A stretch of 64,000 bases of DNA, from assembly GCA_020698575.1 (NCBI GenBank), contig CM036245.1:9507718-9571717 (forward strand). The letters are read 5' to 3'. The DNA comes from Bostrychus sinensis (lineage: Eukaryota > Chordata > Actinopteri > Gobiiformes > Eleotridae). Every line of letters starts with the position of its first letter. Positions within the stretch are counted from its first letter, which is position 1. Shown piece by piece: positions 34,201-40,200 of the stretch. A program made the position numbers and the translations under genes. The notes under the pieces are model-generated. The model had not been told where the DNA came from. It saw only the letters and a list, made by a program, of their open reading frames with translations, and did not search any database.

Positions 34201-37200
34201 GTGAAGCAGGAAAAATAAACAAGTGTAAGAATTTGAGTGAGGACAGTGATGGCTACAGGCGACAGGGGTCAGAGAATCTCCAAAACTGCAGCTCTTGCAA
34301 CGATACGTACCAAACTGTTTCACTCCAAATCAAGAATGATACTGGCTGATTTACAATATGACTCAAAGACCAAATCAAAAAGCATACTGTAAATAGCATT
34401 ACAGCAACGGTTGATTATGTCCAGCAGACAGAGCGTAGAAAAATTTGATATAACTTTTTATTTTTCATCCGAAACAAAAATAATGTCTAAAAAGTCACAT
34501 CTGGTTTAATTTTAACATGCAAATTTGTAATATGAATATTATCAACTTTTTTCAATGTATACTGATATGCACTACCTAGAAAATGACACGATTTGATACA
34601 AGGTAATAGAGCGCAACAGTTTTAATCAAAATAATTATCTTAAACTTGAATTGGTAAAACACATTTGTAGCTTTGCTTTTTTACAAGTTTCAGAATTTTT
34701 CTTTTTTACAAAATTAATTGCGCTATGGTCATGAGTTACCACAGAGCTGATTAGCCTCCATTGAGGTTTTAAACTCTTAATACAACACATTTTTCAAAAA
34801 CTCTATGGCAGACATGTCCAAAGTGCGGCCCAGGTCAAGATTATGTAAAATGTATTACTTATGGCCCACCAGTATTTTCATTTAGTGTTTCTGTAGCTTT
34901 GTGCATCTCATCTACTGCTCTTTTGTGTCTTCTAATTAGTTGCTCAAAAACTAATTGCAGTTGCATTTTATATGTTCAGAGATGTTATTAGAAGACATCA
35001 GCGCCTGCGTCCGCGTAACGCGCAGCCAAACCAGGTTGAAACACAGTGGATTTAAGAGCAGACAGCTCCTGCAGACAGTTTTGATAACGTCTAGACGAAG
35101 ACAACAATGAAAGGTGCTCCTCTCAGACACACGGACACACTGCCTTTTTACTTTCTCTTTCCATTAGCAGTCATTTGGTGCAGTTTAAGCCACAAAACGC
35201 ACAGTTTTCTCCGCGCAACAAGACACAGGCAGGCTCTGAACTTTCTTAATCCTTTTAACGTAATGTTAGCGGGTTAGCTGTAGCTCTATTTACGTTGGTG
35301 TTTGCAAATACACGCACTGCTGCGCCTCGGTTCTGTCCCGTGCGCTCCTAAAGCAGGCGGGGACACAGCGGGGACACAAAGCAGCGCCTCCAGGGCAGGT
35401 TTGTGTTAGTTATAACCAGGGCTTAACTTAAAAACACTGCTAAAATAACGCTACTGCTGTTTAATCAAACCGGAGTTGCAGGACAGTAAATGTGAGAGCC
35501 TTCGCGTGTTTATTGTAATTTGATCGGCCCTTCTGATCGGCCCATTTTACCGATCACCGATCACTCTATTTTTAGCCATGATCGGCCGATCATGATCGGC
35601 GGCCGATCGATCGGAGCACCCTTATATTTTAGGACTAAAAAAATAAAATAAAAAAATCAACACATCAATATAGTAACTGTATTGTTGCACCCCTAATCAA
35701 AACTGGTCCATAGAAGGAACAGTGGTGAACAGGAGATGGGGGAAATTAATGCTGCTTCTGATGGAAAGAAAACAGAATACACAGAGCATCACAGTTTGTT
35801 ACGTCTGGGGCTGCGTGTTCGGGAGGTGGTTATAATGTTATGCCTGATCAGTGTATATATTTTAATAACTATAAAGGCAGTGTACTCTCTGAGCCAGTCC
35901 CAAGCCTGGGCAAATGCAGAGGGTTGTGCCAAAGCAACAAACAAATGACTGCACTTGAGGAGGCAGATGATTAGCTGTAATGATAATAATTTACTTGAGA
36001 TATATTTTGCATGTCTTCTTTTTAAGGTACACTTGTTTTAAAGGTCCCTCTGTGCCACAGCAGAGATCAATAATGACTTGGGTAAATCCTGTCGAGGTGG
36101 GAGGGCCAAGAGTGAGTGATGGGAGATAAAATGGATCACTGTTAGATTTATGGATTTATGGACGGATTGATTGAGGAGCAGCAGGACAGCAGTGACCGGA
36201 GGAGGAGGTATTGACGAAGGCATTATCTGTATCAGCAGTCCATCTGAATTCGTTTAAAAAAATCTGTGTCGCGGCGGGATCGACCCAGACTGACATCTGT
36301 CCTACACAAACCGGGGATCCAGCCCTGCTCTGGCACTGGTGGCATCCGGCTTCAGGCTAATCAAGTCAATGATGTCCCATGTGCAGCTGTGTTGCTCGAG
36401 TGTTGGAACGGAGCTATGTTACCGACGTGTCACCAAATAATAGTCCATTTTTAATTTGAACGCAGCAGCACGTCTTAAAAAGTTGTCACAAAAAGCAGAA
36501 AAATGTACTTAAATTTAATTAAAAAACCTTGAAGTGAGCATTTTGCGACAAATTATGTTAATTGGTAACATTTCAGTGAGATGTCTGGGTCTAATCATCT
36601 CTTAAAACTCACTTTTATGAAGTGGCCTCTTTATTATTTATTTTTCTATTACTTAATTTATTGATTTACCTCTGACTGTCAGCCTGTCTGTGCCTTATTA
36701 TTACAGGAATATTTTGTCTGTATTAGTATTAGATGCTCACAATCTTGACACTGCATTAAAAAAGGCAATATTTTTAATGATTGAAAATGAACAAACCTTT
36801 GTCAGTTCATTTGTACACAATTGCTTTTTTAGATAAACTTTTTTTTCAGGCCAGCCCCCACACTCAGCCCCACCATGTCGTCCAAAATCACAAATCCAAA
36901 TGGCGTTTGTGCATCGTGCGTGTGTACACAAAATGAATGTTTGTGCCCACTCCGTTTTTGAGATAATGCCGTGGGAAACTTTAGCGTTACAATGGTTACC
37001 AGTACGCTGTGGGCTATGAAACTTACAGTGCGACCGCAGAGATGTGAGGTAGAAATAAGCTGAGCCCCAGAGCAGATTTACGTTAAGTAGCCGAGGCAGT
37101 TTATTTTCCCGCTCATCACTGCGGCCTTTACATGACGTTTGTCACTTCAGACCGGCGGAGCTGCTCTTGACATAGCAGGTGAAGTAAACCAGGACTGGGC

Positions 37201-40200
37201 TATCGCTGATTTTTTTAAACAAAATCACATGGAATAACGCCCACTCTATGTAAAACTGCTGTAGTGGGCTTTACCAAGCACAAAGTCCACAAACAATGCA
37301 CAAACAAATGACACCATTTTGCAGTGATTTGGACGATAGAGTAAGGCTGAGTAAAAAAAAAAAAAAAAAAAAAAAAACATTTCAAAAACAAAGAATGTTT
37401 ATTTAAAAAAGCAGTTGTGCACAAACGTTCATTTTGCATGCACAAACATGCCCCAACGAACTGACATAGTCTTGTTAACTTTCAATCATGTGGAGGGGCA
37501 CAGCAGTATGATAACGTACTGTGGAAATCACTGCATGTTGCTGCCATCTTATAACATGTGGATTAAACAGTAACAGCTGAGGGATATGTCTTTTTGTAAT
37601 TGAGCTGAATTTAAAAAACGTTTACAGACTGATTATGAAAATAAATAAATAAAGTGCTTACAGTAACAGCTACTATAAACTATTAGGTTACAGTTCCTGG
37701 GATGTCTCCACATTCTTAAGAACCTGGCTAAAATACTATGGCATGATTATGTTTTCTCTAGTACAGCTGCAAGGCTCGTTGCCATGAAACACAAAACACA
37801 AAACTGGCACAGAGTTCAACGTCTTCTCTGGCAGTGCAAGGTAAATAAAACTGAAAGGATCTATTTACAATGGCTTGGCAAAGTTGTGATAATACTGATT
37901 CATACAGATGACACAAGCACGGTCGGTTAACATTAGGCATTAAGCCACAAGGTTCATTTAGTGAGTGAGTTTGTGGAGCCAATGCCTAACAAATGTAAAT
38001 TATCAGGTTACAAATTTGTGGATTTTCTGTTTGGACATTTCTTTAAAAATAGCGTCCAACCTGTACAGTAAGACAGCCCCTGCCCTCTATTTACATTTAT
38101 GACATTAAAGTTTAAAAAGTTTACGGTAGAATCTGCTGCTGAATATTTAAAATGCAGATGTCTTGGCCTGGTTTATGGATAATATCTCTGCAAGTACTGG
38201 GCTTATCGACGTGAAATAAAAACTGGCACAAAGTTCAAAGTCTGATCTGCCAGAACAAATGACCTAAAGTGAGGTTATTTCTTCACTATGGCGTCTAAAA
38301 GTGGTTACTCATGGTTATTCTAGCACACGGGCGTGATCGCCGGGAAGCAGACTCAGCATTAAGATAACCAGGTTTTGTCTTGTGAAATTTAAGATGTTTT
38401 AGTGCCACTTAGAGTGAAATTTAATGCCAGTTTCGTCAACAACAGAACAATAATCTGTATGAATTTTACATTAAGCAATTATCCGTTCTATTCTATGAAA
38501 CGCAAGGGTTTTATTTTAAAGTCTTACACAGATGAAACAACTCCAGTGCTGCATAAAAGAAAAAAAAATCATGAAAAATGAATCATGCATTTTAATGATA
38601 ACATTTCTTCAATAAATATATTTTGTTATTGTGGTGGCGCTACGTTCTGTAATATTGACAAATTTTAAGACCTAGATAAACAAAATGTAATACCCACTCA
38701 TAATATTTCATTCTTTTAAGGCCTTGATTTTGACAAGATCAAATTTAACACCTTTTTAATGCTTTTAAGACCTTGGGGATAACTTGTTTATGGCGTGGTT
38801 GTGGACCCAGTTGCTAACAAAAAATTATCAGGTTTAATATTTATGGATTTTTTATTTGAACAGTATGCATTTATCCAGGCCCCTGCTCCATCAGAGGTTT
38901 AGACTTCATCAAATTCTACAACATGATGGCAACCTACTGTGACTTTTGCTGTAAAACACAATAAACTATTGTGTTTAAACTCTGACCTGAATTTTACGAC
39001 ACGTCACTGTGCTTTTTCACATTAAAATATTGCTTTGCTGCCTCACAACAAACTACTGTGACATAAAATTCAGACGGACACTAAAGTGATGAAGTGAGGT
39101 CCTCCAATACTTCATATTCTGGTCAAAGTTTGGCTGTTGTGTTAAATAATTTAGTCTATACTATGTGGTTGTATAGCTATAGCTCCTTGTTCCCAAAAAA
39201 CTAACTGAAGAGATCTGTGTTTGGAGGTGTAAAAACAAATTATAAAAGTCCATGCAACTCATGTCTGGATTTGTGGATTACCGTTACGCAATTTTTCGAT
39301 TTGCTCTCTTTCCAGGTATTTTGTGTCCGTGCATGTCTCATACATCAATCAACACACATATAAGGTTTCTGCAGGCTCCAGTAACTTTAATTTAAGATCT
39401 TTAATACTTTTTTAAGACTACTGTTCAATTAAATAAGACCTATATCATAAGCATGCAGTGTACAATAAGCCCAGACCATTTGTGACAGTGAGTGCCGCAA
39501 AGCATTTTGGTTTTGGTAAGAAAAGGTCTAAGCTCTTGTATTGGAGACGATCAAATACCTTTGAGAGTTAAAGTGGACATTTTAGGTATCTGCATCTAAT
39601 GTGTGTGCCATATTTGAGACCTGTTTAAAAGTATTTAAGACCTAACAGTCTGTATCTCTGCAAATTTAAGACTTTTTAAGACCCCAGAAATTTAATACAC
39701 AAAACTTTAAACAAATTAGACCTTTCATTACAACGGAGGCTGCTAAATCCTACCTCCACTGTATGATTTTTCCCATATTGATTATTTTTTTGCAGTATGG
39801 TCCTTTGCTGAAGTTATTTGCTCAAAAACCACAGTCCTTTCACATATGCCCTCTTTTAGAGAAATATAGGTTTTTAAACTTTCAGAGTCTTAAGAATCTT
39901 AAACCAAATTGTCTTATTTACAGAATAATGAATGGTTTGGCCCGACCCCCACGGGAGAATTCATAGAAGAAAAAAAAAGAGAAAGTGACACACGCGCTAG
40001 GTCTGTTGTCGGGGGGATTGTGCAGTGCAGTAGAGAAGATGCACCTTTGCCCAAAATGTGCTCTCTGTCCAGGGCTGCACCCTGCCAGTGATGATCAGAG
40101 ACAGTGCCACTTTTCCTACATTAAAAAAAAAAAACTTAAAGAATGGCTGAGTAATCAGCAAAATTGTGAGCACTAAGGCACTTATTGGTATTTTAGAAGA

